Shown here: positions 21,759-32,097 of the stretch, piece by piece
Numbering within the stretch: the first letter of the stretch is position 1
Layout: every line of letters starts with the position of its first letter
NCBI GenBank assembly: GCA_019633425.1
Contig: WSUB01000041.1
Location: forward strand, 186,001 to 250,000
Source: Tulasnella sp. 424
Taxonomy: Eukaryota; Basidiomycota; Agaricomycetes; Cantharellales; Tulasnellaceae
Length of the DNA: 64,000 bases
Direction of reading: 5' to 3'
Translations under genes and position numbers: made by a program
The notes under the pieces: model-generated
The model's input: the letters and a program-made list of their open reading frames with translations, nothing else
Databases searched by the model: none
Told to the model about the DNA's origin: nothing

Positions 21759-23615
21759 TCATACAAAGCGCGCTGTGCATGAAAGGAACGTGATTAACAA
21801 CTCATAGAGCCGTCGAAGGCGGAGTAGTGACTTACAGATGGCAGATCTCCCTTTCTTGAGGAGCTTCCTGAGCCCGGTGTTCTTTGTAGACGGTGGCTCG
21901 CCTGCTTCCTCAGGTGTAGTGACTTGGCAAGAGCTAATGAAATAACATGTCTCAGTCTTGGGGAAAGAGAGATGCCAAGACTGGATGTAAAGGGACTTAC
22001 GAAGCCGGCGCAAACAACCCTCGGGGACTTGACCTATTCCCGGATGCCACTGTTGCACGCTCGTCAACGGTCGCAGGCGACCTATCCAACGCGGAACGTC
22101 TCCCGGACGCTCGGCCAAGACTCCAAAATGAGGTTTGGCTCCCGCCCCTGATTTCATTTGCGGACCTGCGCAGGAAATCGGGGGAGATCTGGACTTGTGG
22201 TGGGTTACTGGCCAGCCAGTTTGCGGACGATCCCGCAGTCCGAGGTCGCTTAGTCGCCATCGACGCGCGAATCATGGGGACTTCGAGGTCGGCCGGGGAT
22301 GCAAGGTCGAAGGTTGAAGGGCTGGACGAGAAAGTACATCAGTATATTTTAAGCATCGTTTGCCAAGTAAGCCACCCACCGACTGTGTGCGGGCCCGTTT
22401 GCCTGGGCCTGGAGCACCCTCATCCGCGCATTATGCACTTTCCGTGCAGGAGATTCCGACAAAGGGTCCTTGAGGTCGATCAAATCTCGTTGACGTCGGG
22501 CCCTGAGCCAACGGATCGGGTGAGGTACCCGTAGACGGAGACCGAGCCCCTTGAAAACCCTCTGGCGAGAAGGGGTGGACTGGGGGGTTGGAGAGAGATA
22601 GTCGTGTGCCGGGAAGTAGGAAGTACTAGTTGTCGTGTTGAATGGAGACGAGTCGACCACTTCCTCAGAGTCCGCATCCGAAGGTGCCGGTGGGGCGATT
22701 CGGATGTCGGGGACCTGCAGTTTCTTGGTTGATCCGGCAACCGAAACTGCTTCGGACGAGGGCGAAACCACCGGGGTTCCTTCGTCCTTCTCCTTCGTTC
22801 CCTGAGCTTCTCGGTCTTGAGGATCGTTTGGTTCTACGGACGGTCCGCAGGAAGCAGACTCGGATTCGAAGTTCTGGACCCGCGGTGGCTTGGTTGATCC
22901 TGCGAACCAGACTGCTTCCGAGGGAGGCGCAACCACCGGGGTTTCGTCATCCTCGCCGAGAGCGCTAGCCTTCAGCTTCTCAATTTCGGCCAGAGCAGTC
23001 TGCCAGTTGGTCTTCAGTCTACGAGTAGCATCCACCGCTTCCCATTTCTCCTTCGTTAATTGTTTGACCATAGCCTCGCTCGCAGCCAGCTGCGCTTTCA
23101 ACATTTCGACTTCTGAGGCCAGAGAAGGTGGGAATGAGGGATCTGGCGAGAGGGGAGGAGTATAAGAGGACCATCGCGCGGATGGGACTGCGGGGCTGCG
23201 AGTGGCTCGGGACGTCGGCAAGGATGAAGAAGAACGGGACTAAAGTTGAATAAATACGCGAGAGATCATCAATACTAGTTGATGGTACGGGGTGAGAGCG
23301 AGTGCTTACGGTGGAAGAGTCAGCGGGGCACTGGGTTCCATTTCTGAAAGAGCTAAGTAGGAGTAGGCGAGGGCCGACCTGGAGAGAAACCAAAGTGAGC
23401 CTCCAGTTAACATTTCATTTCTTATCGAAATCACTCACGCTCGTGAGTGGAGTGCCCTCAGGCGATTCAGTAGGTGGCAGTTTTGCAGCAGCAGAACGAG
23501 CGACGGGAGAAGACTGGCAAACATATGAGTATTTCAGAGTAGCGACCTTTTGGAGTACTAGGCGAAGGTAACGGGCACTTACAGGGGTCTGGGAATGTCG
23601 CGACTGTGGTAGCAT
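21759..23615 (-). CDS. Coiled-coil protein with internal repeat, unknown function
   Basis: I do not recognise this gene. It reads from the ATG at 23613-23615 (MLPQSRHSQTP) through about eight exons with good GT...AG sites to the stop at 21759, giving roughly 490 aa. A long coiled coil sits near residues 90-140 (LASEVEMLKAQLAASEAMVK, then LTKEKWEAVDATRRL). Next comes a tandem duplication of about 70 aa: EDDETPVVAPPSEAVWFAGS and, later, DEGTPVVSPSSEAVSVAGS. The C-terminal third is basic and Ser/Arg-rich. A read-through frame to 22349 exists if the GTGGGT donor near 22411 is not used; splicing there continues in frame to a conserved-looking basic end. No domain was identified. A nuclear or scaffold role is only a guess. 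Confidence 0.55.
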
Positions 23616-24847
23616 GATGGTAGTGCAGTCGTCGACCTACAGCACCATTGAAACGCGATCAGCTGACTCGAATGACTCGTGTTTTGGGAGATACACGCAC
23701 AGTTAGAGCTATGAAATACGTTAGGGAAGGTGGTAGCGGGAGGAAGCGAGCCAACAACGGCTAGAGCGTTTAGTGGGTGGTGACGGGGTTAGAGGTTATG
23801 GGAAGCTATGGAGCTACCCAGACGCAAGGAAAGGCGAGGGATCGAGTCGTGCGATTGATAGCGAAGAGAGTAGGGCCTTCGATGAGCTCGGTTCTCTAGG
23901 GCAATGGGGGAGAGAGGTGGTGGGGGGAGAGAGGACGTTGCGGACGTGTCGTGACGCAAGTAAACAACTGATCAAGTAAGCGACGGGAGCAAATGCAGGC
24001 ATCATCGTCACTCGAAAACGAATCACAAATCGACGGCTACTGTGGGTTGCTCGCTGGGGACCGACGATATCGAGGCAGGAGATTCAGGCTTGAGGGATTT
24101 CGAGGCGATCGGACTGGAAAGCAAGGGCTAATTGGTGCCTGACTCTCACACCTTCCATTTCCAGAAAACTGGGATCTTAGTGCCGCGTGCGATCCAAACG
24201 CGTCACCAAGGGTCTACGGTTGTCAACGACACGAGATAAAACGATATCCTGAAGCCGCGCGATATTATGAGTGTACGACCGTCAAGGATATATAAATAAA
24301 TAAAATTCAACGGAAACACACGATATCAACAACCTTAGAATCCACCAAACCCTGTCATATGGGGACACCAACGTCAGAGTAGCCACTCAACAGGAATTTT
24401 CAACAGGAGCTTGAGGAGACATCATCCCCGTACGCGCCATTCATGTAAATTGGTGAAGCAATACCGGACCTTGCAATCGACGAAAAGGTTGGAAAACGGC
24501 CGATTGAAGCTAGCGCGAATCAGAACTTACGGCTCCGAAGCAAAGAGGGACTGTTCCCCAATGCCTGGGTTAACGATAGGCACCTCGTCCTCGGCTTTCT
24601 CCTTCACAGTGACCTGCTTCCTTCATTTCCATCGCGAGCTTGGCAATCTGATGAAATATGGTCAGGCAAGGCGATAGAAGCATCACAATTAGCAACATAC
24701 CTTTATTAACCAGCGACTGCTGGCTTTGAATTCTGCAGGGCATGCCGAAATCGTTGAGACCCATGCTGCCCGCTCAACGCCATGACCAAACCAGAGCGCA
24801 AGAGATCGAAGCAGGCGTAAAAGTACGACAGCGAAACACTCCTCGTT
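23616..24847. other. Intergenic, possible promoters
   Basis: No supported gene. It contains an A/T-rich stretch with TATATAAATAAATAAAAT near 24286-24303. Frames at 24411-24764 are short and unsupported. Confidence 0.4.
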
Positions 24848-25630
24848 TTAGATGTCGACAAAGAGTGCGAGGGGATCTTCAACAGCTTTGTTCGAGCCAG
24901 ACGCTGCTGCGGTGGTGATCGCGTGTTTGAAGAGCTTGTCTTGCTCGGACAGCGTGATATGCCCTCCCACTTCGCGTTTCTTCTGCCCAACCAATATGTC
25001 AGGTGCTTGTTGAGCGGTGGGACTGTTTTTCTCACCTTAGAAAAGTGTGCGGCGAGGTGGCGGAACTCCAAGAGTTCATACTTCTCTAGATGGGAGGCGA
25101 AGTTAACGATATTGCAGTTATCGAAGCAGCCGATCGAATGACGGGAAGCCTTGAAGTCCTCTTCCTCACTGGGAAGGTCGTTATGCACGTCGTTGCTGGT
25201 CGACTCGGTGTTGGGGCGCTGGACGGTCACTAGATACGATCGGATCGGGGAGACATTATCCTCACAAGGGAGTATTTTGACAGCGCGTGTGTAGTCCGTT
25301 CGGGGCCTGAGGACAGTGAGGAAGACGGTAAGCAGTAGTCATGCTTGGCAGTCGAGAGGGTTTCGTAGTAGTTGCATAAATCGTTATCGCGTATTGCTCT
25401 CTTGATGTAGACAGGTTGCGCAGAACAAACATCTCGACGTTGGCAGCTTTGACAATACTAATGAGCTCCTTGAGCTGGTTGTGCTTCCGATCGTCGGTAC
25501 CTCGTTCCATCATGGCGAGGGCAGCATTTTCCTGGGGAGCTGTCAGTACGGAAGGTAGTAACTACAAGCGAATTTCGACTTACGAATTCGTCGTCAGTAC
25601 GCAAGCGAGGTTGAGCAACGAAATGTGACA
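24848..25630 (-). CDS. Hypothetical spliced gene, incomplete model
   Basis: Several coding-looking exons are linked by good splice sites: one ending RLRTDDEF with donor GTAAGT, one starting ENAALAMMERGTDDRKHNQL, one with FDNCNIVNFASHLEKYELLE, and a last exon KKREVGGHITLSEQDKLFKH ending at 24848. The link between the second and third is unclear because the donor is weak, and the first exon has no clear ATG. Its upstream acceptor (TTATAG at about 25631) pairs with the donor at the end of the broken gene at 25717. I cannot name a family. Confidence 0.35.
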
Positions 25631-25716
25631 CTATAACAGATTCCGACGAATTAGCAACAGCAGCCAAGGAAACTCTCGCTATATGACATGAGCAACAGTA
25701 GCAACGTGGTACTCAC

Positions 25717-26620
25717 AGAGGGATCGGGTCTTGTGTCCTGGTTGGCCTGAATCGCGAATTCAGGAGCGAAGTTTGCTCATGTACGTTGTATGAGAGATTG
25801 TTCCGAGTCTGTGCCATTAATGAGAACATCAGGATTATAATAAATTGTATTAGTGGAGAGGGACTAACCTGATGAAGAAGTGCCTTAAACTCCTGCTCGT
25901 GCAGATCGGGTGACGTGTCAGGTAGGATCTGCATCGTTCCCGAATATACACACGCAACGGAGTCCTTTGAAGGGGTCAACAATTCGAATTTACATGGATA
26001 CACATTTATCGGATCAGCTCTACCGTCCTTCAAGCCTCCAGTGGCGTCGTAGCACTCGTGGTAGCCGTTTAGGTGTCCTCGTTGGATGAAGAACCCAACC
26101 GAATCCCAAGCACTCAGCAGAGCTTTTACTCCAGAAAATGAGGCTTTCAGGCAACACGCGAGTAATGTTTGGCGAGACGTCCTAGAAGATCCTAGAAGAG
26201 TAAGGAGGAAGGCACAGTAATCTTAATTGCAGCGCGAGCGGATGAAGGAAAGAAAAATGACACTTACAAGACCGCCGCCCGATTGCAAGGTTGCAAGACT
26301 GGCCCGTACGTCGGACGTAAAGAACATTTTAAAGTGCCTCAGAGCTGAAATGTGGCTAGACTCGTCTAAATGGGACTTGCTGAGGACATTCTGCCGAAGA
26401 GCTCGAATGGTTGTTTCATCCATGGGGTCGACGCCGTCGCTCCGTTCAGGTTTCCCCTCTCCTATGCCACGCACGCTTCGCGCCTAATCGTCATCGAGTC
26501 GCGGTTCAGCCGGTCCAAGGTCGGTATTTCGTGGTCTAATAGCTCGAAGTCTACATCTGAGCGGTGGGCCGGGCGAGTGAACTTGGAGGCTGGTTTAGGA
26601 GAAGGTGTTAGAGGTTTCAT
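25717..26620 (-). pseudogene. Broken partial copy of the 472-aa gene
   Basis: It corresponds to exons 1-3 of 15818-17542 and keeps both splice pairs. Lesions: an in-frame TAG at 26484-26486 where the intact gene has a Gln codon, and a 7-bp length difference after the FWSKSS motif that shifts frame. After the third splice site the homology stops; the exon then runs into unrelated sequence ending at a GTGAGT donor at about 25716. Confidence 0.7.
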
Positions 26621-27306
26621 CCCGGAGCTACCGTACGAGAACTTCGTCGGTGAGGGTACAGCGTACGCGCTATCAATCGTGCTTACGTTGTTCAAAAGTT
26701 ATGCTGGAGGTGATGATCGCCTTCCGCCGATCTCGCTTTTCTCCGGGTGCCGCCTGCTCGGACTCCGTTCGCTCTCTGAGTTATTGATGACTACAATGGA
26801 TCTAAGAGTCAAGAAAAAACTCGGAACTTGATTGATGGGCCGACGATGTTATAGTGACGGCCTATGAGAACGGATGAACCGCGCAGGCGGTGGTTGACGA
26901 AGGCTGTCCGAACAGGGACTGGGCCATTTGTGTCACGTGATGGATGCATTGGGATGGGAGGTCACAACAGACAACGAAACGATCCCGCTACGTATCTCTA
27001 GTGACAGGGTGCTCTCTACACGTCGTCGGTAACCAGCTCCACAACGAACCCGAACACGAGGACAACCTCCCGGACTTTTTACAACTCCACCATCGGGGGC
27101 ATGCGCAAACTCAATGGCGCCAAGAACTTCCCTTTACGTGCACGGGTTCAACATCGACCAGTACTCCAGGTGGATCGTCGACCGCCACTCCTGTAAGTCC
27201 GCCTCATAATCCCGCCCATAGCTGGTGCCTGCGCTGAGCCGTCTTTGCAAACTTTGTTTTCACAGACAGCCACACCTCTAAATCCGTCACCTCGCTCACT
27301 TCGACA
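26621..27306. other. Duplicate flank and array left border
   Basis: To about 26910 this is the upstream flank of the broken 472-aa copy. From 26944 a plus-strand frame rich in Thr, Ser and Pro (to 27237) is open but has no domain and no counterpart in the other array units. No confident gene. Confidence 0.4.
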
Positions 27307-27757
27307 ATCAAATCCGACATTTCTTCCTTCATCAGCTGCAACATCAAAACCGCCCGCGGCGGCTTCGTAACGGACGAATAGGGCTGTGCTTTCGCGGATT
27401 CCAACACTGAGGGAGTATCGAAACTCGATTCCGCGACAAAGCCTTACGTACTGCCAAGGTCAAGAAACGGTTTACCGGGACGCCGCGACTGGCTACGCGT
27501 TTTGGAGCTTGTACATTATGGACGATTGTAAAGCTGGAGATGGCAACGAGTGGTGCTTCAAAGGTTCCGTGACCAACATCCTGCCAAAGACGTTTTTCTC
27601 GTACGAGGCGCAGACAGAGCTGGTGGATGGGATCGTACGGTCGTCCGAAATTTACATCTGGAATGTTATGAGTGCTGGTCCGAATCAAACAAATTTCACG
27701 GCAAAAGAAACTCTACAGCCGGTCCCCGGAGGATTTGATGCCGCTGTGTCTAAGTGA
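27307..27757 (+). pseudogene. Glycoside hydrolase-like C-terminal fragment, unit 1
   Basis: The segment resembles the C-terminal end of GH5-type fungal glucanases (TGYAFWSLYIMDDCK, EWCFKGSVTNILPKTFFSYE). It is broken by a TAG (about 27378-27380) where unit 2 has a Ser codon and by a frame change just after. The catalytic half with its glutamates is absent, so no enzyme activity is expected. The GH5 assignment rests on these short motifs only. Confidence 0.45.
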
Positions 27758-28206
27758 TAACCAGAGCTGAGGCTGAGAAGAATGTCACAACCTCTAATTG
27801 AGAACGTTGGTGGCTTCTATGAACTGTCTGGTAATACGGCAGCTACCGATGAAGGTTTCGTTGAACGTGACGTCGTCCGGGAGATAGTGTTCGATGGCGA
27901 GTGTATCGCGGACCATGAAAATCACTCTGGACAATACGGGGAAGGGCAGAGGCCACCGGCAAACAGCATCCCGATGTCGTTTCACTTGGAACGTTAACGT
28001 TGCAGGGGCGCTCGATTTTGCCTTTTTTGTTTGCCCAATAGGTAGCCTGGCTCCCTTTTCCTCCCAGTTGCAGAAGCAGCGGAGGAGAGAAATGCTGATT
28101 CTATCAAAACACACAGAAACTGTGTTCTAAAGAACACATATATTCTAATACATAATACAACTACATTAATGAATGAGTTGGCCCTCTAAGGGCGGTACTG
28201 GGAGAA
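27758..28206. other. Array spacer (unit 1)
   Basis: Spacer between the hydrolase-like fragment and the K2 stop, strongly conserved in units 2 and 3. No gene is seen; it probably carries the K2 3' untranslated region and terminator. Confidence 0.5.
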
Positions 28207-30545
28207 TTATGGAGCAGTTGGGCTGGCGGTTATTCGCGCGCGTAGAATGTCAACCCGCTGTAATGCGACGGCTGTATTCCGAGTATGTCCGATTTCCTCA
28301 AAAATTCCGGCCGCTTCTTCATAAAGGCGTATTGCGTCCTCGTGCTGATGCTGGTCACGATGGACGTCGGCAAGGAACACCAGAGTCCAGGCTCTGCTGT
28401 GTTTGTCGCCAGCGTCGATACAAATTTGCAGGCTTTCGGATAGAAGCTGAACGGCCTGGCTGTACTCTTTTCGAATCCGATGCATTTCAGCGAGACCGAG
28501 CAGACCATCGGCTCTCCCTTGTCTGTCGCCGGTGTCGGTGCAGATTTGGAGGACTTCGGTGTATAGCTGAACGGCTTCGCTGACCTCGCCTTGATGCCCA
28601 TGCACCTGGGCGAGACCCCGCAAAGCGGCCGCTTTCCATGCTCTGTCGCCGATTTCGGTGCAGATTTGAACGACCTCGGAGTAGAGCGTCACGGCTTTGC
28701 TGTCCTCTTCTTGATCCTGATGTGCGGTAGCAAGACCCAACAGTGCGGCGGCGCTTCCTTGTCTGTTGCCGATGTCGGTGCAGATTTGGACCGCCTCCGA
28801 ATAGAGCTTAACGGCCTCGCTGTAATTGCTTTGACCCCGATTCACTTCGGCGAGACCAAAGAGGGCATCGGCTTTCCTTGCATTGTCAGCAGTTTCCGTG
28901 CAGATGCCCAACGCTTCGGTAAAAAGTTTCGTCGCATTGCTATAGTCATTCTGAAGCCTATACGTGTCTCCCATTTGGATAAGAAGTGCAGGAGAGCGGG
29001 TTGGCGAAACCGATGTATTTGCGGCTCGCCGCCGATCCGGAACAACCATTGGCTATATGGTGACATGTCAAATTGAGTTCAAATAACCCAAAAACCAGCA
29101 CCACTCACCATCCAACTCATTAACTTTCTACAATCCTCAGCCATTGGCCGCTTGCTGGGATCGATGTTCCAGCATGTGATCATTAGCGAGTAAAGTCTCC
29201 GAATTGATACCATGTTGGCGTGATCAGCGACGGAAGGAAGGTTTCCCTGAATGACGTGTACGATAACCATCGAGTCCTTTTGGACATTTTGAAACGGAAT
29301 GGCATTCGTCATGACCTATTTCGGCGTTGAATGGTAAGCTTCCATCGAGCACAATTTGCCAATCTCGCTGTACCTCGTAGATTATCCAGCCTAATGCCCA
29401 GATATCGCCCCACAGGCGAGGTTCGTCGCCCATGAGCAGTTCTGGAGCGGCCCAGCGGAGTGTATATTGGTTTCCCGTCAGTGTTACGGTATTGGTGGCT
29501 TCACAAAATTTCGTCTCGAGCAAGAGGGCTGGCTGCGCTTGGCTTTCACTTTTGGAGGGTTGTGCGGTTGGATCCTTTTTCGCCATGCGACGGGCGGAGC
29601 CGAAGTCCGTAATGACTGCGTGACAAGCCCAATTTACCAACACGTTGACCTACGCAGCGTGCAGTTTCAGCTTGTCAAGAGTCGTCTCATTGTAACACCC
29701 TGACCCACCGATTTGAGGTCGCCGTGGTAGATCGGCGGATCCCGACTATGAAGGTATTCAACTCCTTGTGTGACGTCGTTTATCTGAGGTACGGCTTCTC
29801 AGCGGACGGCCCAAAGTGCAATGTTCTGATCTTACCAGGGAGATCCGTTCCGGGATTTCCCATTCCGCCAACGCAACGAAGTCCTTTAGATTCCCGTTCG
29901 CTGCCCACGGAAAGACCAACCAGACCTTATCTTGGGTCAGATCTTCAACAAATCCCTCAAGTTTGATGACGTTTTCATGAGAAATCTCAGTCAAGAATCG
30001 TGCTTCCCTGAGTGCCAACTAAGAGGAATTAGGCTTTAGCGTTGCGCGAATGTTCAATGCTTTTGGATAGCTCATTCTCACCCCCAGTACTCGCTCTTCG
30101 TCCTTTCCATTCTCGACCTTCAATTTCTTGACCGCAATAGGCTAACACGTTGGAATCGACCAGTCGTTCAGCTAATCGCTGCAGGAAGCAGGACGGTCAT
30201 ATTGAAACGGACCTCTCGTGTGGTGGATATACCTCCGTCTCCAGTACCAGAAGTAGAAACCAAGAGCGCTCGTGAAACCGTCGCATGTCCTCCACGGAAT
30301 TCGGAGGCGTCTTGCTCGAATTCGATCGAGGATGGATCAATTCGCCATTCAGCAAGCTCCTGGAGCTTCTCTCGCTATTCAGTGATAGGGTCTGGTGAGC
30401 TAATGTGATCATTTGTTGTGATTGGGGTGGGACGTACTAATTTCTTGCTTGACGGGAGTGGACTTGCGGGATCCTGAGACGGACCACGATGATCGGTGTC
30501 GTCGTTTTCGCCCCGATGCATCAGATGTCCTAGCTGGGCTGACAT
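28207..30545 (-). CDS. Kinase-TPR protein K2 (tandem array, unit 1)
   Basis: Eight phase-0 exons: 30438-30545, 30213-30374, 30082-30141, 29836-30018, 29709-29783, 29374-29649, 29109-29315 and 28207-29052 (638 aa). Motifs: a degenerate glycine loop FRGGHATVSRA, PIAVKKLK, HGDLKS (non-RD) then VNVLV, DFGSARR, APELL, and the C-lobe SKRPMAEDCRKLMSWM (the exon-7 end). About six TPRs of 40 aa follow (for example NYSEAVKLYSEAVQICTDIG). The start ATG is conserved in all three units. Nothing is broken in this copy. TPRs suggest recognition of a protein partner coupled to kinase output; the partner is unknown. Likely cytosolic. Confidence 0.88.
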
Positions 30546-31230
30546 GGTCGACGTTTAGATGAGTTCGCGGTTCAGGAGTAGCTTCGCCGAAGGGGGAGTA
30601 AGTGGATTGAGCTGGTATGGAGGACAGGGTGGTGAATCAATGCGGGAGGCACCCTCGAACCGCGCGCTGGGCTGTGCCTGTCTCCCTTGGAATGCCCCTT
30701 GCACTGCCACAATGTCACCCGATTCGGTACTGCAGACAAGAGACGCTCTATTTAACCCTTCTGATATCCGTTTCTACACAGTACATAGCTAGATGGTAAG
30801 TGTGCACCATCATCTGGAATCCTAGGGAATCCGGCTGCAGTGAACGATTCCTCCAAGGTCCCTTGGTACGCGTTACGTAATTAATCGACTTGTGCGCCTT
30901 TCTTGCTTGGCTCTCACCGTTAGCTCCCCTCTCCCCACACCGAATGCCAGGCGCGTCGATCTCTGGTCAGCCCTCAAATGCTCGTTGGGCCGGCCAATGT
31001 CTCTGCACTCCTCGTGACACAGTACTCGCTCCCAAGGTGTCGCCACGAACCGCGCCCTTACAAACTGGACTCGCCCCCTCACCTTCCGCCTCAAGGCTAT
31101 TCACGACGTCTCGAACGGCTCATATTGTCGACACCCAAGCTGACATCCCAAAATTACCCCTATGAGCGCTAGCCACCATCGGACAGGTCAACCTGGTCAG
31201 GGTCCTCGGCCCAACTAGAACCTCCAAGTA
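30546..31230. other. K2 upstream region / unit 1-2 junction
   Basis: Presumed K2 promoter (leftward) plus the unit's right end. Short Ser/Pro/Ala-rich frames here recur in unit 2 but carry no domain. No gene is supported. Confidence 0.45.
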
Positions 31231-31674
31231 ATCAAATCCGACATTTCCTCCTCCATCAGCCGCAACATCAAAATCGCTCGCGGCAACTTCGTAACGGACG
31301 AATCGGGCTGTGCTCTCGCGGATTATAGCACCGAGGGACTATCGAACCTCGATTCCGCGACACAAGCGTACTGCCAAGGTCAAGAAACGGTTTACCGGAA
31401 CGCCGCGGCTGGCGACGCGTTTTGGAGCTACATGATGGACGATTTTAAACCTGGAGATGGGAACGGGTGGTGCTTCAAAGGTTCCGTGGCCAACATCCTG
31501 CCAAAGACGTTCTTCCCATACGAGGCGCAGACAGAGCTGGTGGATGGGATCTTACGGTCATCCGAACTGTACATGTCGAATGTAATGAGTCTTGGTCCGA
31601 ATCAAACAAAAGTCACGGCAAAGGAAACTCTACAGCAGGTCCCCGGAGGATTTGATGACGCTGTGTCTAAGTGA
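31231..31674 (+). pseudogene. Glycoside hydrolase-like C-terminal fragment, unit 2 (open)
   Basis: This is the only one of the three fragments open throughout: 147 codons from ATC 31231 to the stop at 31672. It includes TQAYCQGQETVYRNAAAG, FWSYMMDDF, NGWCFKGSVANILPKTFF and a C-terminal tail PGGFDDAVSK. There is no start codon at the left end and no catalytic half, so it is still a gene fragment. The resemblance is to C-termini of GH5-type exo-beta-glucanases. Confidence 0.45.
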
Positions 31675-32097
31675 TACCCCAGGCTGAGGCTGAGGGGGAT
31701 GTCACAAGCTCTAATTGAGAACGTTGGTGCTTCTATGAACCGTCTGGCAGTACGGCAGCTCCGAAGAAGGCTTCGTTGAACGTGAGGTTGTCCGGGAGAT
31801 AGTGTTCGATGGCGAGCGTATCGATTCGCGGGCCATGAAAATGACTCTGGACGACACGGGAAAGGGCAGCGGCCGCCGGCAAACAGCATTCCAATGGACA
31901 GGTCTGTCGTTTTCACTTGGAACTTCGCAGGGGTGCTTGGTTCCCTTCTTTTTCCCAGCCGCAGATACTGTGGAGGAGAGAGATACTAATTATATCAAAA
32001 CACATAGAAACTGTGTTCTAAAGAACGGATCTATTCTAATACATAATCTAACTACATTAGTGGAGGAACTGACCCTCTAAGAGCGGTACTGGGAGAA
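31675..32097. other. Array spacer (unit 2)
   Basis: Conserved spacer between the hydrolase fragment and the K3 stop, matching 27758-28206 and 35998-36445. No gene. Confidence 0.5.

Larger units (their letters stand above)
27307..31180. repeat. Tandem cassette, unit 1
   Basis: Direct-repeat unit containing a glycoside-hydrolase-like fragment (plus), kinase-TPR gene K2 (minus) and the K2 upstream region with a conserved GC-rich block near 30930-31130. It matches units 2 and 3 over nearly the whole length, introns included. Stop-to-stop spacing from K2 to K3 is 3891 bp. Confidence 0.85.

Noticed and set aside
26944..27237. 97-aa Thr/Pro-rich plus-strand frame at the left array border
   Set aside because: It is absent from the other array units and no start or splice support was found.
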